DNA of 35,932 nt from Porphyra umbilicalis (taxonomy: Eukaryota > Rhodophyta > Bangiophyceae > Bangiales > Bangiaceae): contig KV919270.1 of the NCBI GenBank assembly GCA_002049455.2, positions 1 through 35,932 of the forward strand. The letters run 5' to 3'. The notes under the pieces are model-generated. The model was not told where the DNA came from and ran no database searches. It worked only from the letters and a program-made list of their open reading frames with translations. The translations under genes were made by a program, and so were the position numbers. Each line of letters starts with the position of its first letter. The first letter of the stretch is position 1. Shown here piece by piece: positions 28,287-35,932 of the stretch.

Positions 28287-29447
28287 TTAAACGATGAGCG
28301 CGAGGGCCGTGGCGACGCGCATCTGCGACCGGTTCGCCATCTTGAGCGCGACGAGAGTGAAGGGCTTGGTGGGGCGGGTGGCCAATGATGGGACCTTCAC
28401 GGTCACGCCCAGGGTGACCACGGGGGCGAGCTGCTCGTAGACAACTTGTGTGATGGACAGATTCTGCTTGCAGTAGTACGCCATGAGGTCGAAGAACCTC
28501 TCCAAGTCGGCCAGCTTGACCCGCCTACGTTCGCCGCCGCACAGCTTCCGCCCGACATCACGCAAGAGTGTTGCCTCCACCGCGTGCTCCTTCTTCTGTG
28601 AGGCGGCCATCGCCAATAGGTGCTCCCGATGAGATGCGACCGCGTTTGCTCGCGCGTCCCTCTGGGCTCGCGACAGCGGGCCCTCGCCGTCGTCTTCGGC
28701 TGGGAGTCCCGATCCTACCAGCGCCGGGACACGGATGCCTTGAGGCAGAGGAGGAAGAACCGGTGCCGACAGGGTGGGAGGCGGGGAGGAGCCGCCCGCA
28801 GCGTGGCCGGGAGATGGGCCGGCGTCAGGAGTGGGTGGTAAGCCGTCGGCGGGGGGGGGGAGAAGAGGTCCAGCGGCGGCAGAGGGTGGTGAGCCGTCGG
28901 CGGCAGCGGACGGTGAGCCGTCGGCGGCAGCGGGCGGTGAGCCGTCAGCGGGGGGACAGGGAGAAGGACCGAAAGTGGCAGCGAGGGGTGCGCCGGCGGG
29001 GGGGGCACATGATGAGCGGGTAGTATGGGGGAGGGAAGATCCGGTCGCGGCGGGGGGGCGTGAGCCAAGGACAGAAGACATGCTACGAGGCAAGGCAGCC
29101 TCGAGAGACGCCATAGACGAGAGGTCGCCCCCGCCACTGACGCTCCCCGCAGAGGTGTCCATACCTGCAAACTCCTCATCAATCGAAGAGCCATGCCCCG
29201 GCGCGCGGCCAGCTCGCGCCGAACTAACAAAGCCATCAAAGAGCATCTTCATCCCGCGCGCGCCCGCCGCGCCTGCCACCGAGCTGTGTTGTGTGACACC
29301 GGTGGCATAGAGCAGTGCGTACTTGCCATCCCCTCGACGCGCGCAACAGACGAAGCTATAACGCTCGGCACTCATCTCGTCCAGTTGCTTGAGCGAGTAC
29401 CTTGCGGCCTTCGCAATAGCCACCAGGTCATCCGAGAAAAATGCCAT
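28287..29447 (-). CDS. Unknown transposon-borne protein ending at a TAA|ATG junction
   Basis: Minus strand, 386 residues from MAFFSDDLVAIAKAARYSLK (start context CCATGG); the frame is open for another 34 codons upstream across a 51-bp repeat. The N-terminus is helical with a short SFVCCARRGDGKYALLYATG strand-like segment. A long Pro/Ala/Ser linker with repeated DGSPPAAA units follows. The C-terminal 130 residues are well ordered: LSRAQRDARANAVASHREHL, VKLADLERFFDLMAYYCKQN, then SITQVVYEQLAPVVTLGVTV and MANRSQMRVATALALIV before TAA. The next codon is the ATG of the following gene, in the same frame. No family is recognised. It may be the first half of one long protein. Confidence 0.62.
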   Translation of the reverse strand: MAFFSDDLVAIAKAARYSLKQLDEMSAERYSFVCCARRGDGKYALLYATGVTQHSSVAGAAGARGMKMLFDGFVSSARAGRAPGHGSSIDEEFAGMDTSAGSVSGGGDLSSMASLEAALPRSMSSVLGSRPPAATGSSLPHTTRSSCAPPAGAPLAATFGPSPCPPADGSPPAAADGSPSAAADGSPPSAAAGPLLPPPADGLPPTPDAGPSPGHAAGGSSPPPTLSAPVLPPLPQGIRVPALVGSGLPAEDDGEGPLSRAQRDARANAVASHREHLLAMAASQKKEHAVEATLLRDVGRKLCGGERRRVKLADLERFFDLMAYYCKQNLSITQVVYEQLAPVVTLGVTVKVPSLATRPTKPFTLVALKMANRSQMRVATALALIV

Positions 29448-29470
29448 GGGGTGCCGGGAGGGGGGTGCAG

Positions 29471-29572
29471 GGGGTGTGCGGGTGGACTCGCGCGGCATGA
29501 GGACGAAGGGGGCTCGTGCGGGGGGTGTGCGGGTGGAGTCGCGCGACATGAGGGTGAAGGGGGCTCGTGCGG
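29471..29572. repeat. 51-bp tandem duplication at the start of the unknown gene
   Basis: GGGGTGTGCGGGTGGACTCG at 29471 recurs at 29522. The unit is 51 bp (17 codons), so the minus-strand frame stays open and reads two copies of an RDSTRTPPARAPFVLMP-like peptide upstream of the preferred start. Confidence 0.75.
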
Positions 29573-29920
29573 GGGGTCGTCGCTACGCGCGAACACGTGC
29601 AGCGCGGCGACACGCGTCTGTGCTCGTCAAGAGGATTGCGCAACGCGCGGGGTGGGTGGGGCGCCAAGGAAAGCAGGCGATGGAGCAGGCTCGCCAAGTC
29701 AAAGCCGTCTTCAGGAACTCTGGCGAGGGGGGGGCGAGGGGATGGTGCCACCAGCAAGCTCGGCCAAGTCACGTGGACCCGGTCGAGGTGCGGGCGGAGC
29801 CCGCCCAATGGCCCATTCTGGGATGCACGGCCGATAATGCTGCACGAAACACCAATCCCAAAAGCCTGGGGGGCTAAAAGCCGCGGAACACACACCTGAA
29901 AGCGGTGCGGAACAACACAG

Positions 29921-29999
29921 CTGATTGGTTCATCACCCTTCGATGTACTGCATCTTGCCTTCGATGTACTGCTGCAGTACATCGAAGGCTGTGATTACC
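29921..29999 (-). repeat. Right terminal inverted repeat of the large element
   Basis: Read on the minus strand: GGTAATCACAGCCTTCGATG, the perfect palindrome CCTTCGATGTACTGC-A-GCAGTACATCGAAGG, another direct ATGCAGTACATCGAAGG, then GATGAACCAATCAG. Same length and layout as the left end, but with GTAC-type rather than CGG-type motif cores. Confidence 0.9.
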
Positions 30000-30159
30000 A
30001 CCTCACCCCCCGGTGGCGCAGAGTTTGCGCACCGGGGCACCCCCGTCTGCGTCTAATGCGGCGGCGGTGTCGGCGGCGGCGTCGCGACCGTCTTGATGTA
30101 CAGTACGTACCCAATATTACTTGTCCACCCCTATCCGTGGCCAATGCGCACGGTTGCTG

Positions 30160-30698
30160 AGACCGGCCTCACACCAACCGCGCTTGCTGCTGCCGCACTA
30201 CAAAGGAGCCTTTGTCGGAGAAGAAGACCAACACCCAGTGGTCGGTCCCCGACCCGTGGTTCCTCGTCCACGAGGCGTGTGTCCTTGTTGTAAGACGAGG
30301 AGAACTTTCTTGGCAGGAGAACGAGATGACGATCCAAGGCTCTTGACGGCCTTCTGCATCGTTTGGAAAGACAAGTGGGGGAGAGAGGGCCCTCCAGCAG
30401 TGTTGGTGCTCTCGGCATCGTGTTATTCATTATTTTCTGCCAGACTGGCGAAGGGGGCGTCCTGCTCCAGCAGACGGAGCCCGGGCAGCTTGCATTCACT
30501 CACCACCTTTGTCCTGCCCCTGTTTACATTCGCAGCCAGCCCGCCATACCCCCGAGTGGCGGTAGCGACGTAAGCATCCGTTCTTCGATTGTGGCTGATG
30601 GACGTTGCCATGTCGCCGTTGAGCTGTTTGGTGGCGAACATCTCCTTGATCGCGCCTACCTGCAGAGGGGTGATGGGGGTCCTTCGACATCCCGCCAT
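30160..30698 (-). pseudogene. Degraded Tc1-like transposase
   Basis: Minus strand. A frame starting MAGCRRTPITPLQVGAIKEM (30698) resembles the N-terminal helix-turn-helix of Tc1-type transposases and ends at 30423. Further on, in other frames, come SSRSPAKKVLLVLQQGH and GSGTDHWVLVFFSDKGSFVV, similar to the 'R.AKKP.L....' and 'W..V.FSDE..F' blocks around the second catalytic Asp of Tc1 transposases. At least two frame changes and a stop separate the pieces. No termini were found. The assignment rests on short motif resemblance. Confidence 0.42.
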
Positions 30699-30699
30699 G

Positions 30700-32660
30700 A
30701 TGGTTCTGGTGAGTTTCTATCCGCTGGTGACAAGCTGGGGGCGTTTCTTCGTAGGTCACCGGGTGAACGCTCCACGCACAAGTCCCCAGAATGTGGCAGA
30801 TCAGGGCCAGAGAGGCCGATTATCCAATCCCATTGACGACAGCAATCGCCTTTCCAGGGTGGGCAAATAATATTCACAGCACGTTGTCAAATTGGGTCAC
30901 GGAGAACTTAAAATATATGCGAACCGTGAGAGGTCGTGAGAGAAATGTTTTTCCATGCAGCAAACCTCGTGACACCATCCTCGCAAATGTCGCTGTGTCG
31001 ATCTCTAAAAGGCTCTGTCTGAGAAGGCTTTCTGACACCCCCAGAGACCTTCTTACCCCACCCACCTGGTCACCCCTACCCATGTGCGTACTCGTCTACT
31101 CCCAATAGCTGCGGGCACCGCCCAACCACGGACACTTGTGCTTGCCTCCTTTCCTGTCCTCTCCCACTCCTTTCTCCTGCTGGCAGGGGGGGGGGGGCGA
31201 GGGGGGCTGCACATACATGCCGAGGGGGTCGGGGAGGATGGGGGCGCAAACGGTGTCGCTAGAGTGGGACGGCTGCTGGCATTGCCGTGCAGAGCTCTGG
31301 CAGGGTCATGGGGCAGGTCCTCCTTGCGCGATCAAACGGCACCCTTCACACCCAGTTCAAGGCAGACTTGGCGTACACAGTATGCATTCTTGCGGGCACA
31401 TGGAGACCTCTGCTCGGACGCCTCACCGTCGTAGCTTGTGTCAGCCAGACTTTGTTCAGTACCTGTTGGCATGATAGTCTGCTACCAATGGGGACCCAGG
31501 ATGCGCCCCCGGTCAACCGGGCAGCCAACCAGCGGGCTGGAAAACGTCAAGCCTTGTGCTTGGGGATAGCGGGGCGATTAATAATAATTCGAAGTGCTGG
31601 GCGGCGCCAATGCGCGCCCTCGGCATGTGTGCAGGTGACTGCCATGCTGCCCCCAGCCCCGCTCCTGGCTGCCGCCCAAGTGCACAAGTGCTGCCAACAT
31701 CCCCGCTCGCTCTCCTGGCCGACCGCTCGGCCCACCCTCCTGGCGGACCGCCCCGCCCACCCTCTGGTCGACCGCCCCACCCACCCTCCTGGCCGGAAGC
31801 CCCGGCCACCCTCTGTTCGATCGCCCCGCCCACCCTCCTGCCGACCGCCCTCGTTCCTGTCGTATTCTTATCTGCATCCCCTCCATCCCACGCATTCTCT
31901 CCAGCTCGCACGGGGGCGGGGGGGAGTCACTCTACGACGGGCCGGACGACGTTTGCAGTCGCTGGACTAGTGGTGGTGGCGATTGGGTGGGGATCCACAC
32001 TGGCGCAGTGTGGATAGTGTGACGCGCGCGGTGGGTGGGTGGTGGATGGGTTGGATGAACTGACCACGTACTTCTTTTTCGTGTTCGCTCGCCCGTCCCC
32101 CATGTATCCTTACCATGCATATGTGCGATGGCTTCCTCTTTCTTGGCTTCTGTTTCTTTGCAAACCAATGGGTGTTGCTGACATCGAAGTCGAGTAACTT
32201 GTGTCATACGCACATGCATGCGTGGTGTCCGCGAGTCTCTGACATGGTGAGCTTGCTGTTGTCCGGTGGCCTGTAGCTCTGTCAGAGTTTGCGGCTGTGT
32301 GCAGTTAGCTACATGTCTGCGTGACTCTGTAGCACACCGTGGCTTTCTTATCGATTTCGTGTCTGCTCTGCCACCCGTGCCCGCGCCGAGCAACAATAAA
32401 GCGACCGTGTCTTTCAATGCATCTTTGGCATGTATCCTCAATGCTGGCCGGTGTCACATCCTTTCCTCCGTCAGGGTCTTGCTCCACTTCTTCCCCGAGA
32501 CCTCCGAGGGATCATTGCGGCGAGTCTCCCAACATATGTCTCGAAGGATGTGAACTTCTCCTTAAAGATTGGGCAAAGAGGAGTTATGTACTCATTTTCG
32601 ATCTCTCTCTGAACGCAAAGGGGTCGAGCAGCAATACGGTTCGGCCTTGTTGCAGATACC
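30700..32660. other. Intergenic DNA, no supported gene
   Basis: Mixed composition, less GC-rich than most of the window. A minus-strand frame at 31083-30874 (SLLEIDTATFARMVSRGLLH) and a plus-strand frame at 32266-32553 (NNKATVSFNASLACILNAG) are the least random, with no family recognised. A run of G lies at about 31185-31198. Nothing points to an RNA gene. Confidence 0.35.
31712..31855. repeat. 25-bp tandem repeat, about 5.5 copies
   Basis: Consensus about GGCCGACCGCCCCGCCCACC + CTCCT, diverged between copies, from 31712 to about 31855. No coding role is evident. Confidence 0.8.
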
Positions 32661-32798
32661 TTGGAACCTGACACGAGATTTCATCAACGCGCTGTGTTGG
32701 GTACGTACTGTACGGCGTCGGGTGGTTGTGGACGGAGCGTGTGGGGTGGGGGGGAAGTCGCGCAGGGCGGCACAGCGGGGTTGGACAACTGGGCGTGG

Positions 32799-33066
32799 GC
32801 GGTGTCCAAGGCCCTCTGTGGAGAGGAGGCGGGCGTCTTTGGGTGTCGGCGCGGGTGGCGCCGCCGCGACGGCCGTGGGGGTGGAGCGCCCGCCCCGTCG
32901 GCCGCCGTCGCCCGGCGGTAGTGGCGGATGCGCGTCGGCCAAAGGCGCTCTGAGGAAAGGGGGCGGGGGTCCTTGGTGTCGGCGCCGGTGGCGCCGCCGC
33001 GACGGCGGTGGGGGGGGGGCGCCCGCCCCCGTCGGCCGCCGTCGCGCGGCGGTGATGATGGCGGTA
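32799..33066. repeat. 133-bp direct tandem duplication
   Basis: GTGTCGGCGCGGGTGGCGCC at 32843 recurs at 32976 with minor changes. Similarity covers the full unit, from CCAAGGCCCTCTGTGGAG / CCAAAGGCGCTCTGAGGA to GGCCGCCGTCGCCCGGCGG. The G run differs in length between copies. Confidence 0.8.
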
Positions 33067-33271
33067 ACACGTCGGCGCGCGGGCTCTGGGCGGCGGCGAG
33101 GGCGTGAAGGGCGGCGGCGGTGTCGTCGACTCGGTTGTTGGCCCGCTGTTGCGCGTGGGTGGGGGGATGCTGATGATTGGGGGTGGAGTGGCGCCCCGGT
33201 TGGGGGGCGTGACCGACGCCCTGGGGCGGTTGGCTCGACGAGAATGGCCGAGGTGTCGACCTTGTCCTCCA

Positions 33272-33368
33272 GCCCCCCCCGCCCCCCCCCCCGGTCCCTA
33301 TCAGCCGCCCCCCCCCCGGTCCCTATCATCCGCCCCCCCCCGGTCCCTATCATCCGCCCCCCCCCATT
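33272..33368. repeat. Poly-C / GGTCCCTATCA tandem repeat
   Basis: Three copies of CCCCCCCCGGTCCCTATCA(T)CCG with variable C-run length, then a further C run at about 33383-33402. It resembles slippage-prone microsatellite DNA. Confidence 0.85.
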
Positions 33369-33369
33369 C

Positions 33370-34220
33370 CCCCGACACCATGTACGCGTCCCCCCCCCCC
33401 CCCCGCCTCCTCCTCCGCGTCAGGAATCATCTCCCGCACCTCCTCCAACACGTCCCGAACCGCTTCCTCCGCGTCCGCCGCCGCCCTCGTTACGCGGCCG
33501 AGATGGTCCGCGTCGGGCACCGCCGCCGCCACCGTCGCGTAGTCGATGTTGCTGTTGCCGACGCAGGGTCCTCCCCACCCCCCCCCCCCGCCACCCCCCG
33601 ACGGCCCCGCCGACGCGGCAGCGGCGACGATGGACGGCGGAAGCGGCGAGCAGCCCTCCACGCCGTGCCGCGTGTGACGGAGGGCGTGGAGGGAGACGGT
33701 CGCGACGAGGCGGGCAGCCTCTGCCGCCTGCAGGCGGCCAACGACCGTCGCGGCGCACGCAGAGGGCGCGTCCCCCGGGGGCTGCGCCGTCCATGCAAGG
33801 GAGGCCGTGCCTCCAGGTTTGGGGACGTGACCGACGACGCGGTCGGGCGGTTGGTGACGCGCATGCGGCTGCACGTGGCCGCGCTGCGGCGGGTGGCGAT
33901 GGGGGGGCGGGGGGAGAAGCCTCGGGCGCCGAGCGCGCTGGTCGCGCCGGCCGGCCGCGCCGGCAGCGCCGACGCCGGCCAGCGGCGGCGGGCGGCGGGG
34001 GTGTGTGGCTTGCCGGCGGGCTTCGCGCGCACGTCCACCGCGGCGCTCTCTGTCGAGTGCGGCGACAAGGCGTATGCGCTGCCGCCGGTGCCGGCGGGGG
34101 GTAAACTCCGACCGTACCGCCCGGTCGCTGCCCCCTCCGCCGTGGCCGCCAACCGGCCGCCGCGCGCGTGGCGGCGCGTCGGCTGCCTGCCGCGCACCGC
34201 TGTACAAGCGGGCGGCCGCA
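33370..34220 (-). CDS. Probable coding region downstream of the lipase, frameshifted
   Basis: Minus strand. From about 34170 one frame reads GRYGRSLPPAGTGGSAYALS, then SAAVDVRAKPAGKPHTPAAR, and MRVTNRPTASSVTSPNLEA near 33810. A second frame then continues QAAEAARLVATVSLHALRHT, GGPCVGNSNIDYATVAAAVP and DADHLGRVTRAAADAEEAVR, and a Glu-rich helix (VLEEVREMIPDAEEEA) near 33400. The balanced Asp/Glu/Arg/Val helices suggest real coding. The change of frame lies near 33800. It begins almost where the lipase frame stops (34221), so it may be the C-terminal extension of the lipase or a separate gene. No domain is recognised. Confidence 0.42.
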
Positions 34221-35932
34221 TCAGCACAACACCCGCTCCTCCGCGTCCTCCATCATGTCCGCGTCGGCGGCGGCGGCGGCGGCACTGCCGCCCGCGGCGC
34301 CGCCCGCCGCAGCACCGCAGCCACCCCACGTCTGCCGCTCCGGCGGCGCCTCAGTGATGACGGTGTGGTGGTCCCCCCCCCCACCTCCGCCCCGCCCGCC
34401 CAAGTCCATCCACAACCACGACGGGGTGTGGCCGAAAATGCCGCTGCCGTGCCGGCGGCGGCCGCTGCCCCCGCCGCCGTCCCCACCCCCCTCCGCCCAG
34501 CGGCCGGGCGGCCCGCGCCCGACCGCGCGGCCGTGCCCCCCCACTGGGCTGCGAGGCCCCCCCCGCCCCCGCCGCCGCCGGCGCCGCCGGCGACACCCCC
34601 CACCACGTCGAGCGCCGCCGCCAAAGCGAGCGACGACGCCGAGCCGCCCGCCGAGGAGGCGGGCTCCTCCCACGGCGCCGCCCCCCCCGCCCCCCGAGCG
34701 ACCGCCTCGACGCACCGCTCGAGCGTCCGCTCGACGAGGCAGTGGTGGCGGATGACGTGGATGGCCGGCCACGTGAGGGCCTCCCCAACGGCCATGGCTG
34801 CCTTGACCGACGCCCACGTCGGGTTGCGAAAGAGGCGCGCCAAGTCGCCAACGCCGACGGGGCTCATAATCGTCATGTAAGGGTTTCACGAGGACCGGGA
34901 AGAGGGAGCGGAGGAATTGGGGGATGAGGCCGAGCTGCGACGCCTGCCAATACCGCAGCTGCACCTCTGCTTTGAGGATGCCCGCGAGGCGGGTGCGGAG
35001 CAGCGTTAAGTGGGGGTTGGCCTGCGACACAATAAAGTGGTTGACGATGGAGAGTTCGGCGATGCGCGCGAGCGGCACGTCCGCGTGGATGCTGCCGTCG
35101 ATAAAGCCGCCGCCGCCACCGCCGCCGCCGCCGTCGGCGGCGCCGCTGAGCCCCCCGTCGACGCCGCCGCCGCCCGACGCGCCCGCGTACGGGATGAGCA
35201 CCCCGCTCGTCGGGTCCTTAGCGAGCAACCGCACGGGCGCAAACACCAGCGGCAGCGCCGACGACGCCGACACGGCCGACCACAGGAGCACGTCTGGGGC
35301 GGTGAGGTAATTCAACAGCAGCGGCGGGTCCCCCGCCCGCACGGGCGTGACGGTCACGTTGAGGATGCGCTTGGTGCGGCCGTACGCTTCCGCAAACGTC
35401 GTGTCGCCGAGGTGTTCCCGCAACGACGCTTACAGCCGCCGCACGTCGTACAACACGCCCGTGCGGAGGAGGCCGCGGAGGCGGGCGCCGGCGGGCGTCT
35501 CCGTGTCGAAAAACTCAAACGCAAACGCGGTGCCGCGGCGGGGGTTGACAATGTCCGCCGACGCAAAGATGGACCGCAGCTCCCCGTCGGTAAACGAGCC
35601 GAGGATCGACGCGATGATGGCGCCGGCCGAGACGCCCGACAGGACGCGGGGGAGGAGGTTGGCGTCGAGGAGCGCCTTGGCCACCCCGAGGTGGTGCAAG
35701 CCCATCGACGCGCCGCCCGACAGCATCAGGGCGGTGCGGCCGTGCGCGTGGCGGAGCTCGTTGAAGAAGAGGAGCTTGTCGCGGGGGGACAAGCCGCGGC
35801 GGGACGGCAACAGGTCGCCGCCGGCAGCGGCAAACAGGAGCGGCCGCGGCACGCCGCCGCGCCCATCGTCCCACGAGACGCCGCCGCCAGGCGCGCCCCC
35901 CCCCCCCGATGGAGTGAGCTGTCGTCGCTGTC
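34221..35932 (-). CDS. SDP1: SDP1-like patatin triacylglycerol lipase, 5' cut by edge, interrupted
   Basis: Homologue of plant SDP1 and yeast TGL3/4/5, which hydrolyse storage triacylglycerol at lipid droplets. Minus strand: LSPRDKLLFFNELRHAHGRT precedes the oxyanion SGGASMG; the nucleophile elbow GVSAG (Ser, about 35633) and the DGS Asp (about 35092) form the dyad. Conserved blocks follow: FAEAYGRTKRILNVTVTP, LLNYLTAPDVLLWSAVSAS, VNHFIVSQANPHL. The frame holds an in-frame TAA at 35432-35430, where plant SDP1 has Gln (DVRRL-stop-ASLREHL against DIRQLQMMLRNL). An extra base at 34879-34880 shifts MTIMSPVGVGDLARLFRNPT out of frame; a further slip near a run of 8 C (about 34560) returns to the frame ending DADMMEDAEERVLC. 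A Gly run replaces the usual loop before DGS. It is either a pseudogene or an intact gene with sequence errors; identity is certain. Confidence 0.9.

Larger units (their letters stand above)
14202..29999 (+). mobile_element. 15.8-kb KDZ-superfamily DNA transposon with multigene cargo
   Basis: Terminal inverted repeats at 14202-14280 and 29921-29999 are both 79 bp and align without gaps at about 65 of 79 positions, from GGTAATCACAGCC at the tips to ACCAATCAG at the inner ends. Between them lie, in order, a KDZ-type transposase (plus), a possible multi-exon gene (minus), about 2.5 kb without clear genes, a PIF1-like helicase (plus), and two adjacent minus-strand genes converging on it. The flanks (GCAACTAG and ACCTCACC) do not match, so an 8-bp target duplication is not visible. 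The left neighbour is an inverted sister element. The single-element interpretation rests on the paired termini and the transposase inside. Confidence 0.72.

Noticed and set aside
28287..28289. A non-standard genetic code with TAA as sense
   Set aside because: Only two candidate codons; the long transposase and helicase frames contain no internal TAA, and several frameshifts show that lesions or errors are common here. Kept only as a test to run.
14195..30010. An 8-bp target-site duplication around the large element
   Set aside because: GCAACTAG on the left and ACCTCACC on the right do not match, and the combinations with 11069 or 14177 also fail.
33863..34207. Plus-strand Pro/Arg/Ala frames in 32569-34880
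   Set aside because: They are antisense to the lipase and its downstream region, and show only compositional bias.

Overview
This is eukaryotic nuclear DNA: very GC-rich, with short GT-AG introns of about 90-180 bp, low-complexity proteins built from Gly, Pro and Ala runs, long C/G homopolymers, minisatellites and several families of DNA transposon. No operon, bacterial ribosome-binding site, CRISPR array, rRNA or tRNA was seen. The composition and the plant-type triacylglycerol lipase fit a GC-rich alga; a bangiophyte red alga is my best guess, held weakly.

Region by region. 1-1.34 kb: a C2H2 zinc-finger gene on the minus strand, cut by the left edge. 1.7-3.0 kb: a small foldback element and a TOG/CLASP-like fragment. 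3.86-5.03 kb: an unidentified minus-strand gene broken by a 28-bp tandem duplication and homopolymer slips. 6.4-7.34 kb: a Tc1/mariner-superfamily element with TA target duplications. 7.4-11.07 kb: GC-rich DNA holding a 236-bp MITE and a 1.5-kb hAT-type element with a perfect 8-bp target duplication. 11.07-14.18 kb: a non-autonomous element. 14.20-30.00 kb: a very large element of the same family. 30.2-30.7 kb: a degraded Tc1-like transposase. 34.22-35.93 kb: an SDP1-like patatin lipase on the minus strand, cut by the right edge.

The main discovery candidate is the 15.8-kb element. Imperfect 79-bp terminal inverted repeats (about 82% identical) enclose a KDZ-superfamily (Kyakuja-Dileera-Zisupton; HMGXB3/Zisupton-like) transposase, an apparently intact spliced PIF1-like helicase, and two convergent minus-strand genes of unknown function that meet at a TAA|ATG junction. 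Its left end faces, across a 23-bp spacer, the matching end of the 3.1-kb sister element in opposite orientation, giving a palindrome with 114-bp arms about 94% identical. My inference is a multigene KDZ transposon: the transposase recognises iterated TGCAG...ATCGAAGG motifs in the ends, the helicase supports replication or repair during transposition, and the other genes are accessory.

Several coding regions carry single-base slips at C/G runs, and two in-frame TAA codons interrupt otherwise continuous homology or frame. Pseudogenisation, long-read homopolymer error and genuine recoding cannot be separated from the sequence alone.
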